Shown here: in pieces, positions 1 to 5,889 of the stretch | How positions within the stretch are numbered: position 1 is the first letter of the stretch | Layout of the letters: each line of letters opens with the position of its first letter | Assembly (NCBI GenBank): GCA_016235225.1 | Contig: JACRLS010000003.1 | Coordinates: 1-8,013, forward strand | Direction of reading: 5' to 3' | DNA length: 8,013 nt | DNA from: Nitrospirota bacterium | Lineage (GTDB): Bacteria > Nitrospirota > Nitrospiria > Nitrospirales > Nitrospiraceae | The notes under the pieces: generated by a model | Database searches by the model: none | What the model saw: only the letters and a program-made list of their open reading frames with translations | Told to the model about the DNA's origin: nothing | Program-made: the position numbers and the translations under genes

Positions 1-1320
1 GCCCGGGGCATTCCCTCGATCGCCAATCTGCCCTGGTGGGCTCGCTTGCGAGACGAGCAGCTGCAAGCCCTGATCAAAATCGCTCTTGCCGAGAACAAAG
101 ATCTGCAGCGCGCCGTCGCGACCGTTGAGGAATTCCAAGCACGCGCCCTCATCGCCCGATCGGATTATCTTCCTGGGGTGACCGCGTCGGGCAGTGCGCC
201 GGCGTTCGGACGCAAAACCGTCTTTCTCTTCCCGGGCTTTGCCAACCCCTTCAACTATTACCTCCAAGGCAATCTGTCGTGGGAGCTCGATATCTGGGGG
301 CGCATTCGGCGATCCAACGAGGCGGCGCGCGCCGATCTGTTGTCGAAGGAAGAGAATCGCCGCGCGGTGGTCATTCAGCTGGTGAGCGCGGTCGGCGAAG
401 CCTACTTCAATCTCCTTCAGTTCGATGGGCAGCTCGATATTGCCAAGCGGACGCTGCAATCCTGGGAGGAATCGGTTCGCATCTCGCAAGCCCGCCTGAA
501 GCAGGGGCTCAGTTCGCGGCTGGACATGGATCAGTTCGAAGCGGAGCGGGCGAATGCGGCTGCGCGTGCGGCTGAATTGGAACGGCAGATGGTCCAAGCG
601 GAGAATCAGTTGAGCGTCCTGCTCGGCAGGAAACCTTTTACGATCACGCGTGGTCGGCCGCTGGGTGAACAAGTCATGCCGCCCGAGGTCCCTGCCGGGT
701 TGCCGTCCGAACTCTTACAGCGACGGCCCGATCTGTTGCAGTCAGAACAGCAGTTGGCTGCGGCGACCGCCCGGATCGGCGTCGCCAAGGCTGATCGGTT
801 CCCAAAACTCACGCTCACGGGCCTGCTCGGTTCGGCGAGTCCGCAGCTATCCAAATTCTTTACCGATCCCGCCTCGTATGGGGTGGCTGGAGCCGGATTC
901 ACCGGGCCTCTGTTGAATAGCCAGTTCTTGGGATTCCAACAAGAGGTGGCTGAGGCTCAGGCGAAGCAAGCGTTGGCGCAGTATGAGCAGAGCATCCTCA
1001 CCGCGCTCCGCGAGGTGGAAGATTCGTTGGTAGCTGTCCGCACAGCACGGGCGCAGAGTGAGGCACAGCAACAGCAAGTCGCGGCCTTGCAGTCGGCGCT
1101 CAAACTGGCAGAACTCCGGTATAAGGGCGGTCTCGCAAATTATCTCGATGTCCTGGTGGCGCGGCGCAACTTGTTCGAGGCTGAATTGGCGCTCACGGGC
1201 AGCCGTCGCCTGCATCTGGTCTCCGTGGTCCTGCTCTACAAGGCCCTCGGCGGCGGCTGGTCGCCGGAAGAAACGGCCGGCAAGCCGCCGGCCGCGAGCG
1301 CGACGCCTCCCCAAGGCTAG
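1..1320 (+). CDS. Outer-membrane efflux protein, NodT/OprM-type (5' partial)
   Basis: This is the TolC-like exit duct of a tripartite (probably RND) efflux pump, spanning the outer membrane and periplasm. The reading frame is open from base 1, so the gene starts upstream; about 439 residues are visible, and the signal peptide and lipid-anchor cysteine expected for the family are missing. Seen in the sequence: the family opening (LPWW near residue 11, then DEQLQALIKIALAENKDL), the beta-strand segment with SWELDIWGRIRR (about residues 94-105), a long alpha-helical part with coiled-coil character, the repeat junction RRPDLLQSEQQLAAATARIG (about 241-260), and the second-half motif LRYKGGLANYLDVL. 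The two halves repeat the OEP fold. The tail after the last helix is Ala/Pro-rich. The adaptor and inner-membrane pump genes are expected upstream; the substrate cannot be inferred. The gene ends 11 bases from the convergent regulator. Confidence 0.93.
   Translation, partial: ARGIPSIANLPWWARLRDEQLQALIKIALAENKDLQRAVATVEEFQARALIARSDYLPGVTASGSAPAFGRKTVFLFPGFANPFNYYLQGNLSWELDIWGRIRRSNEAARADLLSKEENRRAVVIQLVSAVGEAYFNLLQFDGQLDIAKRTLQSWEESVRISQARLKQGLSSRLDMDQFEAERANAAARAAELERQMVQAENQLSVLLGRKPFTITRGRPLGEQVMPPEVPAGLPSELLQRRPDLLQSEQQLAAATARIGVAKADRFPKLTLTGLLGSASPQLSKFFTDPASYGVAGAGFTGPLLNSQFLGFQQEVAEAQAKQALAQYEQSILTALREVEDSLVAVRTARAQSEAQQQQVAALQSALKLAELRYKGGLANYLDVLVARRNLFEAELALTGSRRLHLVSVVLLYKALGGGWSPEETAGKPPAASATPPQG
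1268..1294 (-). terminator. Candidate intrinsic terminator of the oxyR-like gene, inside the efflux gene's 3' end
   Basis: Read on the minus strand, an 8-bp GC stem (CGGCCGGC / GCCGGCCG, arms 1287-1294 and 1274-1281) with a 5-base loop is followed by TTTCTT. It lies about 38 bases past the stop of the minus-strand regulator, inside the last codons of the convergent efflux gene. The T run is interrupted, and the same arms encode Ala/Gly/Pro-rich residues in the efflux protein, so chance is possible. Confidence 0.45.
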
Positions 1321-1331
1321 CGGTCGTTCTC

Positions 1332-2240
1332 TCAGTCCTTTATCATGTCGAGCCCCGGCAGCTTGAGGGCGCGCACGGATTCCTGAATGGCCGTGACGGC
1401 GTCCGGCCGCGTGAATCCTTTTCTCCAGGCCAACCCGATCCTCCGCCCCGGGACAGGTTTTCCGAAATCCACGACGGCGAGCCGCTTGTTGTGATGTTTG
1501 GCGGTCAACGCGCTGCACGGCATGACGGTAATGCCGAGACCTGACGCGACCATCTGACGAATGGTCTCCAGCGAGCGGCCTTGTAGTCCCTCCGCATCAG
1601 AGCGACTCAGCTCCGGGCAGGTTTCAAGAACCTGCTGCCGGAAGCAGTGCCCCGCATGGGGCAATAGCACGCGCTCGCCGCTCAGCGCCCTCGAATCAAG
1701 GCGCGACTTTTTGGCGAAGGGGTGATCGGCCGGCACGACCGCCTTGAAGGGCTCGTCGTAGAGGGCTCGAGTGAAGATGCCGGGTTCCTCAAACGGCAGC
1801 GCGATCATGATCACGTCGAGTTTTCCGCTCTTCAGCATGGCCGTGAGGTTCACCGTCAGGTTCTCCTCGATCTCGAGGGGCATCTGCGTGGCACGTTCAT
1901 GGAGAATCGGGACGAGGTCCGGCAGGAGATAGGGGCCGACGGTCGCGATGACCCCGAAACGCAACGGGCCGATGAGCTGGTTCTTGCCCTGGGCGGCGAG
2001 CAGCTTGATTTGTTCGGCCTCCTCCAGGACCCGCTGGGCCTGCTGCACGATCCGTTCGCCGAGAGGGGTGAGGACGACCTGGTTCTTGCGCCGGTCGAAG
2101 ATCGGCACACCGAGCTCATCTTCGAGCTTCTTGATGGCCAGGCTGAGGGCCGGCTGGGTCACGCTGACCCTATCGGCTGCCCGGCCGAAGTGTCCTTCCT
2201 GGGCCACCGCCACTACGTACTGCAGCTCCGTGAGCGTCAT
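1332..2240 (-). CDS. oxyR: LysR-family peroxide sensor, OxyR-like
   Basis: This is a transcription regulator that in known OxyR proteins senses H2O2 by forming an intramolecular disulfide, then activates peroxide-defence genes. The chosen ATG at 2240 gives 302 residues, close to the 305 of E. coli OxyR, and follows a GGGAGG ribosome site (2246-2251) five bases away; a longer upstream frame exists but would add an unrelated N-terminus. The N-terminal winged helix-turn-helix is clear (residues 1-60: FGRAADRVSVTQPALSLAIK). The effector domain carries ATVGPYLLPDLVP (99-111) and GHCFRQQVLETC. Its cysteines fall at 199 and 208, the same numbers and spacing as the redox pair of E. coli OxyR; a further Cys is at 242. 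It is transcribed divergently from a lipoprotein and a cytochrome c peroxidase, its likely targets. The alternative is another LysR close to OxyR, but the cysteine pair makes a peroxide role likely. Confidence 0.9.
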   Translation of the reverse strand: MTLTELQYVVAVAQEGHFGRAADRVSVTQPALSLAIKKLEDELGVPIFDRRKNQVVLTPLGERIVQQAQRVLEEAEQIKLLAAQGKNQLIGPLRFGVIATVGPYLLPDLVPILHERATQMPLEIEENLTVNLTAMLKSGKLDVIMIALPFEEPGIFTRALYDEPFKAVVPADHPFAKKSRLDSRALSGERVLLPHAGHCFRQQVLETCPELSRSDAEGLQGRSLETIRQMVASGLGITVMPCSALTAKHHNKRLAVVDFGKPVPGRRIGLAWRKGFTRPDAVTAIQESVRALKLPGLDMIKD

Positions 2241-2383
2241 GCGCGCCTCCCTTAACGATAAGCTAAGCAAATCGCACAACAATATATTATCAATTGGACT
2301 GATGATCTGACCAGGGGTATTGTGAACATCATGATGAAAGTTCGCAACATGACCAAGACACAGACGGAAAAGGAGGATCAACC
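2241..2383. promoter_or_regulatory. Divergent regulatory region between oxyR-like gene and lipoprotein-peroxidase pair
   Basis: This 143-base region between two diverging genes is much more AT-rich than its surroundings, especially 2251-2300. It contains a partial 17-bp dyad at 2280-2296 (CAAT at 2280-2283 mirrored by ATTG at 2293-2296; 12 of 16 positions pair), a plausible regulator site. A clean OxyR ATAG-N7-CTAT array is not evident. Ribosome sites are clear on both sides: GGGAGG for the regulator (minus strand, 2246-2251) and AGGAGG for the lipoprotein (2371-2376). On the plus strand the best weak promoter is TTGGAC (2294-2299), 18 bases, TATTGT (2318-2323). LysR-type regulators normally bind such shared regions to control themselves and the divergent target; that role is inferred here. 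Confidence 0.6.
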
Positions 2384-2746
2384 ATGACCATGACACAAAC
2401 CATAGCGAGCGGTATGGCAGGCGCCATGCTGTTGGCCCTTGCTGGATGCGCGACCGGGATGGGCGATGCAGGCAGTCAGAGTTCGGTATCCACGCGCTTG
2501 AGAGCCGTGACCCAGCGAGAGGCCGGGGATCTGGCATTCCAGTATCGCCGTCAAGCTGCGGAGTATCGCGAGCTGGCGCGTCGACTTGAGATGGAGGCTC
2601 AAATCGCTACTGCCCGGGACGACAATAGGTCCGATCAGGTGCAGCGCAGTCTGGAAACCGCGAAGGCGCTGTGGGCGTCCGCGGAACAAGCGGACGAACT
2701 CGCGCGGGAGTATCGACGGCAGACACCGCATGGACAGGTGTACTAG
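2384..2746 (+). CDS. Small helical lipoprotein of unknown function
   Basis: I do not recognise a named family. The 120-residue product starts at an ATG eight bases after a strong AGGAGG. It has a hydrophobic stretch (about residues 11-21) ending in a lipobox LALAGC, so Cys22 should be lipidated and the mature protein anchored in a membrane facing the periplasm. The first ten residues lack Lys or Arg, which is unusual for a signal peptide. The mature part is almost wholly helical and charged (about 38-113), rich in Arg, Glu, Ala and Gln with heptad-like spacing, suggesting a coiled coil; the end reads PHGQVY. It sits 31 bases upstream of the peroxidase and opposite the OxyR-like gene, so it is probably co-transcribed with the peroxidase and may answer to peroxide. 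The role is unknown; an envelope or scaffold role would be a guess. Confidence 0.8.
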   Translation: MTMTQTIASGMAGAMLLALAGCATGMGDAGSQSSVSTRLRAVTQREAGDLAFQYRRQAAEYRELARRLEMEAQIATARDDNRSDQVQRSLETAKALWASAEQADELAREYRRQTPHGQVY

Positions 2747-2777
2747 AGACAATGTGCCAACATAGGAGGCAAGCGAG

Positions 2778-3668
2778 ATGAGACGATCACAGCTGTTGGG
2801 GGTCGGGTTGCTCTGTGGCATCGGGATCGCGGGGGCTGTTGCGGTGTCGCCGTTGAACGGGATGTCGGGCGAACCCCCACCCGCCGGGCCACGTGAAGCC
2901 GCGCCCGTCCCGCTCGGCCTGGAAGACCCGAGCAGCTATATTCCGGCGGACAACCCTCAAACCGCCAAAAAGATCGAGCTGGGCCGCCGCCTGTTTTTCG
3001 ACAAGCGGCTGTCGAAGAACAACACGATTGCCTGCGCGAGTTGTCACCTGCCGGGACTGGCCTTCACTGACGGAAAGCCGGTCTCGACGGGCATCAATAC
3101 GCTCAAGGGCGGCCGCAGCGCACCGGCGGCCATTAATCGGGTGTACAGCAAGGCGCAATTCTGGGACGGCCGAGCCGACACGCTGGAAGATCAGTCGATC
3201 GGCCCCTTCGTCAACCCCGTTGAACACGGGTTCATCGATCACAACGAGATGGTCGCGAAGATGAAGACCATCGCCGGCTACGGGAAGGCGCGATGCACGC
3301 GCTGCCACTCGGGGTTCAATTTCACCGACGAGAAGTTCCACAATCTCGGGATCGGCTGGGACACGAACACCGTGGACCTCGGCCGCTATATGGTGACCAA
3401 GAATCCGGAGGATATCGGGGCGTTCAAGACGTCGACGCTGCGCGAGATTGCCCGCACGGCCCCCTACATGCACGATGGGCGATTCAAGACGCTCGACGAA
3501 GTCGTAAATTTCTATAACCAGGGTGGTATTGCGAATCCCCACCGCGACAACACGCTGATTCCTCTCGAAATGAGCGAGCAGGAGCAGGCCGATCTGGTGG
3601 CTTTCCTGAAGGCGCTCAACGGCGAAGGGTGGCAACAGATCACCGCGCCGACCTCGTTTCCGAAGTAG
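2778..3668 (+). CDS. Di-heme cytochrome c peroxidase / MauG family, internally shortened
   Basis: Bacterial cytochrome c peroxidases reduce H2O2 to water in the periplasm with electrons from small cytochromes. The 296-residue product starts at an ATG after AGGAGG (2764-2769) and has a Sec-type signal or anchor (about residues 4-23). Two heme c sites are visible: CASCH (86-90) and CTRCH (173-177). Also conserved are LFFDKRLSKN, QFWDGRADTLEDQ with Trp129, and APYMHDGRFKTLDEV, where Met231 matches the axial Met of the high-potential heme. The two heme Cys sites are only 87 residues apart; in Pseudomonas aeruginosa CcpA, as I recall it, they are about 146 apart. The text jumps from KTIAGYGK directly to ARCTRCHSG, so about 60 residues of inter-domain helices appear lost in frame. 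No His is present between the first heme motif and QFWDGRA, where many homologues have a distal His. Activity is therefore doubtful. It is probably co-transcribed with the lipoprotein and controlled by the OxyR-like regulator. Confidence 0.88.
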   Translation: MRRSQLLGVGLLCGIGIAGAVAVSPLNGMSGEPPPAGPREAAPVPLGLEDPSSYIPADNPQTAKKIELGRRLFFDKRLSKNNTIACASCHLPGLAFTDGKPVSTGINTLKGGRSAPAAINRVYSKAQFWDGRADTLEDQSIGPFVNPVEHGFIDHNEMVAKMKTIAGYGKARCTRCHSGFNFTDEKFHNLGIGWDTNTVDLGRYMVTKNPEDIGAFKTSTLREIARTAPYMHDGRFKTLDEVVNFYNQGGIANPHRDNTLIPLEMSEQEQADLVAFLKALNGEGWQQITAPTSFPK

Positions 3669-3687
3669 CGGATACGACAAACCGGCA

Positions 3688-3733
3688 GCCGGGAAGGCCG
3701 GAGGATCCCGCCTTCCCGGCGACCCTTTGGTCG
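3688..3733 (+). terminator. Hairpin cluster after the peroxidase gene, possible terminator
   Basis: Twenty bases past the peroxidase stop lies a perfect 11-bp inverted repeat, GCCGGGAAGGC (3688-3698) and GCCTTCCCGGC (3710-3720), with an 11-base loop. It is followed at once by a smaller stem CGACC-CTTT-GGTCG (3720-3733, sharing base 3720). There is no T-tract, so this is either a factor-dependent or mRNA-end-protecting hairpin, or a weak intrinsic terminator. Its position between two transcription units supports an end-of-transcript role. Confidence 0.45.
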
Positions 3734-3784
3734 TCCCTTCCCCATTCGTCCAACTCCTTTGCCGGACCGCCGATCCCGCGACGG

Positions 3785-3814
3785 TTGACAGGCCTGCGGC
3801 CTTCTCGGTAGGGT
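3785..3814 (+). promoter_or_regulatory. Candidate sigma70-type promoter of the Rid-glycosylase-MBL-DedA block
   Basis: A perfect -35 hexamer TTGACA (3785-3790) is followed after 18 bases by TAGGGT (3809-3814), a fair -10. Transcription would start near 3821 and leave a leader of about 85 bases before the Rid gene. Between the boxes is a short inverted repeat AGGCC-TGC-GGCCT (3790-3802), a possible operator. The leader holds another small dyad, GTTGC-A-GCAAC (3876-3886). Both dyads are short enough to be chance. Confidence 0.45.
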
Positions 3815-3906
3815 CCACCGCGGCGGGGCAGGCTCCATAGAGATCGACTGCAAGCGGAGTGATCCGGCCCCAGACGTTGCAGCAACCAACGAGAGGAGAC
3901 ATCAGC

Positions 3907-4296
3907 GTGACGCGTCAGAATATTTCCACGGGTGGCCCTTGGGAGGGCAAGATCGGCTATTCACGAGCCGTGAGAGTGGGCACACACATCCAGGTCTCAG
4001 GATCGACGGCCATGACGCCATCCGGGCTTGTGGGCAAAGGCGATCCCTATGCCCAGACCATCCAAACCTTCAAAACGATTGAATCGGCGCTCACGCAAGC
4101 CGGCGCTGCTCTTACCGACGTCGTCCGGACCCGCATCTATATGGCGAACATCGACCAATGGCAGGAAGTCGGCCGCGCCCATGGCGAGGTCTTCGGGACC
4201 ATCAGGCCCGCCACGACCATGGTCGAGGTGAAGCGGCTGATCGATCCCGACATGCTGGTCGAAATCGAAGCCGACGCGATCGTGGCGCAAGGATAG
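3907..4296 (+). CDS. Rid (YjgF/YER057c/UK114) family protein without the catalytic Arg
   Basis: This is a small trimeric-fold protein family; RidA itself deaminates reactive enamine/imine intermediates. I chose GTG at 3907 because AGGAG (3894-3898) lies eight bases upstream and the N-terminus (TRQNISTGGPWEGKIGYSRA) begins as homologues do; this gives 129 residues. Family signs: HIQVSGSTAMTPSG (28-40), the helix with YAQTIQTFKTIESALTQAGA, DVVRTRIYMANIDQW (71-85), and IRPATTMVEV followed by MLVEIEADAIV. In RidA the segment is PAR with the catalytic Arg105; here it is PAT (Thr103), so the enamine deaminase chemistry of RidA should be absent. That places it among the Rid groups lacking this Arg, whose functions are mostly unsettled. 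It is the first gene of the block behind the candidate promoter; the next gene starts within about 30 bases. Confidence 0.88.
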   Translation: MTRQNISTGGPWEGKIGYSRAVRVGTHIQVSGSTAMTPSGLVGKGDPYAQTIQTFKTIESALTQAGAALTDVVRTRIYMANIDQWQEVGRAHGEVFGTIRPATTMVEVKRLIDPDMLVEIEADAIVAQG

Positions 4297-4324
4297 GGCC
4301 TTCACCCGGGTGGGAACCCATCAG

Positions 4325-4975
4325 ATGGCCGGACACTCACCGGAGACGAAACATCTGTCCAAGGTCGACCCGGTGATGCGCCGTGTGATCCGGCAGGTCG
4401 GTCCTTTCACGTTGAAACCACGGGTGGGGCGCTCGCCTTTCGAGTCGTTGGCGCGGGCGATCGCCTATCAGCAGCTTCATGAGAAAGCCGCTGCGAGCAT
4501 CCTGAAACGGTTCATCGCATTGTTCCCAGGCCGGCGCTTTCCCAGGCCCGAAGCGCTGCTGGCTATCGACACGGACGCGATCCGGCGCGCAGGATTCTCG
4601 CGAGCTAAAGTCGCGACTCTGCGTGATCTGGCTGCCAAGGCCTTGGACGGCACCGTCCCGAGCGGCCGAGTCGTCCGCGCGCTGGAGGATGAGGCGATCA
4701 TCGAGCGGCTGATCGCGGTGCGGGGCATCGGACGGTGGACGGTCGAAATGCTGCTGATTTTCCAGTTGGGGCGGCCGGATGTCCTGCCGATCCATGACTT
4801 CGGAGTGCGCAATGGGTTTCGCATCGCCCACGGGCGACGGTCGATGCCGACCCCAAAACAGGTGTTACGATACGGAGAACGCTGGAAGCCGTATCGCACC
4901 GCGGCATCCTGGTATCTGTGGCGCGCGGCGGATCGGGCAAAAGCGAAGAAACCGAGTCGCAAGGCGAACGCGTAG
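4325..4975 (+). CDS. DNA-3-methyladenine glycosylase II-like (HhH-GPD, AlkA type)
   Basis: Base-excision repair enzyme removing alkylated bases such as 3-methyladenine by cleaving the N-glycosidic bond. From the ATG at 4325 it has 216 residues, typical of short bacterial AlkA-like proteins without E. coli AlkA's extra N-terminal domain. A GTG at 4310 would add five residues; neither has a strong ribosome site, so the start is uncertain. Motifs: RSPFESLARAIAYQQLHEKAA (36-56), SRAKVATLRDLA, the helix-hairpin-helix LIAVRGIGRWTVEMLLIF (129-146) that grips the DNA backbone, and DVLPIHDFGVRNGF, where Asp158 matches the catalytic Asp. The PTPKQVLRYGERWKPYRTAASWYLWRA end is diagnostic of the family. 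The tail is Lys/Arg/Ala-rich. There is no iron-sulfur Cys cluster, unlike EndoIII/MutY. It lies 28 bases after the Rid gene and 10 before the next gene, consistent with an operon. Confidence 0.9.
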   Translation: MAGHSPETKHLSKVDPVMRRVIRQVGPFTLKPRVGRSPFESLARAIAYQQLHEKAAASILKRFIALFPGRRFPRPEALLAIDTDAIRRAGFSRAKVATLRDLAAKALDGTVPSGRVVRALEDEAIIERLIAVRGIGRWTVEMLLIFQLGRPDVLPIHDFGVRNGFRIAHGRRSMPTPKQVLRYGERWKPYRTAASWYLWRAADRAKAKKPSRKANA

Positions 4976-4985
4976 AGGACGGTGC

Positions 4986-5861
4986 ATGGCGAATCCCGAC
5001 AAACGGCTCGATACGAACGCTGCGGGCGACTTCTATGTTGATTCGACCTGCATCGACTGCGACACCTGCCGGCAGTTGGCGCCAGCGAGTTTTGAGGAAG
5101 TCGGGGAATACTCGGCCGTGCTGCATCAGCCGGATGGTGACGAACAGACCCATCGGGCCTGTCAGGCCCTCCTCGCCTGTCCGGTAGGCTCGATCGGGAC
5201 GGAGCATGGCGACAAGGCAGGACTCCAGACCGCGAAGGAGAGTTTTCCGCTCCATTTAGAGGACCGTGTGTTCTACTGCGGCTTCAACTCGGAGAAGTCC
5301 TTCGGCGCCAACAGCTTCTTCATCGAGCATCCAGCCGGCAACTGGCTGATCGATTCACCACGCTACATCAAACACCTGGTCGAGGCCTTCGAGCGGAAAG
5401 GCGGGCTCGGGGTTATCTTCCTCACCCATGAAGACGATGTGGCAGATGCCGACAAATACGCCAGGCACTTCGGCGCCAGGCGGATCATCCATCAGGCTGA
5501 TGCGGAGGCTGTGTCTGAGGCGGAGTGGATCGTTGAGGGCTCAGAGCCGATCCCACTGGCACAGGACTTTCTGGCCATCCCCGTGCCCGGCCATACGCCG
5601 GGCAGTATGGCCCTCCTCTACCAGGACAAGTTTCTCTTCACCGGCGACCATCTCTGGTGGGACCCGGACACGCGGGCCCTCACCGCCCCTGAACGACTGG
5701 TCTGGAGAAAGCGGGTGCTCGTGGCCTCCATCCAGAAGCTCCTCGACCATCGATTCGAATGGGTTTTGGCCGGACACGGGAATCGGGTGAGGCTTCCCTC
5801 GGACGAGATGCGTGCGCAGCTTCGAGCGCTCGTGCTCCGCCGCCAGGCCGTGCCGGCCTGA
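4986..5861 (+). CDS. Ferredoxin-type 4Fe-4S domain fused to metallo-beta-lactamase fold protein
   Basis: A 291-residue soluble two-domain protein. The ATG at 4986 has GAGGA (4975-4979) six bases upstream; the open frame extends further upstream but there overlaps the glycosylase gene. Residues 18-70 form a one-cluster ferredoxin: VDSTCIDCDTCRQLAP gives Cys22, 25 and 28, and ACPVGSIG gives Cys65; Cys59 is also nearby. Residues 95-290 are a metallo-beta-lactamase fold: NSFFIEHPAGNWLID, LTHEDDVADADKY (146-158), PGHTPGSM (His203), FTGDHLWW (Asp221) and LAGHG (His264). The usual HxHxDH is HEDD here (His148, Asp150, Asp151), a variant I associate with this ferredoxin-fused group, suggesting an altered metal site. 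The substrate is unknown; thiol-ester or persulfide chemistry would be a guess. Ten bases separate it from the glycosylase and 28 from the DedA-rhodanese gene. Confidence 0.88.
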   Translation: MANPDKRLDTNAAGDFYVDSTCIDCDTCRQLAPASFEEVGEYSAVLHQPDGDEQTHRACQALLACPVGSIGTEHGDKAGLQTAKESFPLHLEDRVFYCGFNSEKSFGANSFFIEHPAGNWLIDSPRYIKHLVEAFERKGGLGVIFLTHEDDVADADKYARHFGARRIIHQADAEAVSEAEWIVEGSEPIPLAQDFLAIPVPGHTPGSMALLYQDKFLFTGDHLWWDPDTRALTAPERLVWRKRVLVASIQKLLDHRFEWVLAGHGNRVRLPSDEMRAQLRALVLRRQAVPA

Positions 5862-5889
5862 TCGCGCCACCGCTCTGAGAGTCACCTGC

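Noticed and set aside
847..1518. Minus-strand frame of 223 codons across the ends of the efflux and oxyR-like genes
   Set aside because: It overlaps two well-supported genes and shows only composition-driven Arg/Gly/Ala sequence.
1722..2255. Plus-strand frame of 177 codons inside the oxyR-like gene
   Set aside because: It is antisense to the LysR gene; the charged Asp/Glu/Arg text mirrors the LysR codons and has no domain.
2241..2537. Upstream extension of the oxyR-like frame on the minus strand, to a possible start near 2537
   Set aside because: It would overlap the lipoprotein gene and add about 99 residues unlike any LysR N-terminus; the ATG at 2240 with GGGAGG gives the normal length.
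2787..3902. Long minus-strand open frame opposite the peroxidase gene
   Set aside because: It is the antisense shadow of a clear heme-protein gene in GC-rich DNA; its translation has no recognisable motif.
5844..5860. Inverted repeat CAGGCC-GTGCC-GGCCTG at the end of the ferredoxin-MBL gene as a terminator
   Set aside because: Only a 6-bp stem, no T-run, inside coding sequence, and the next gene follows within 28 bases in apparent operon fashion.
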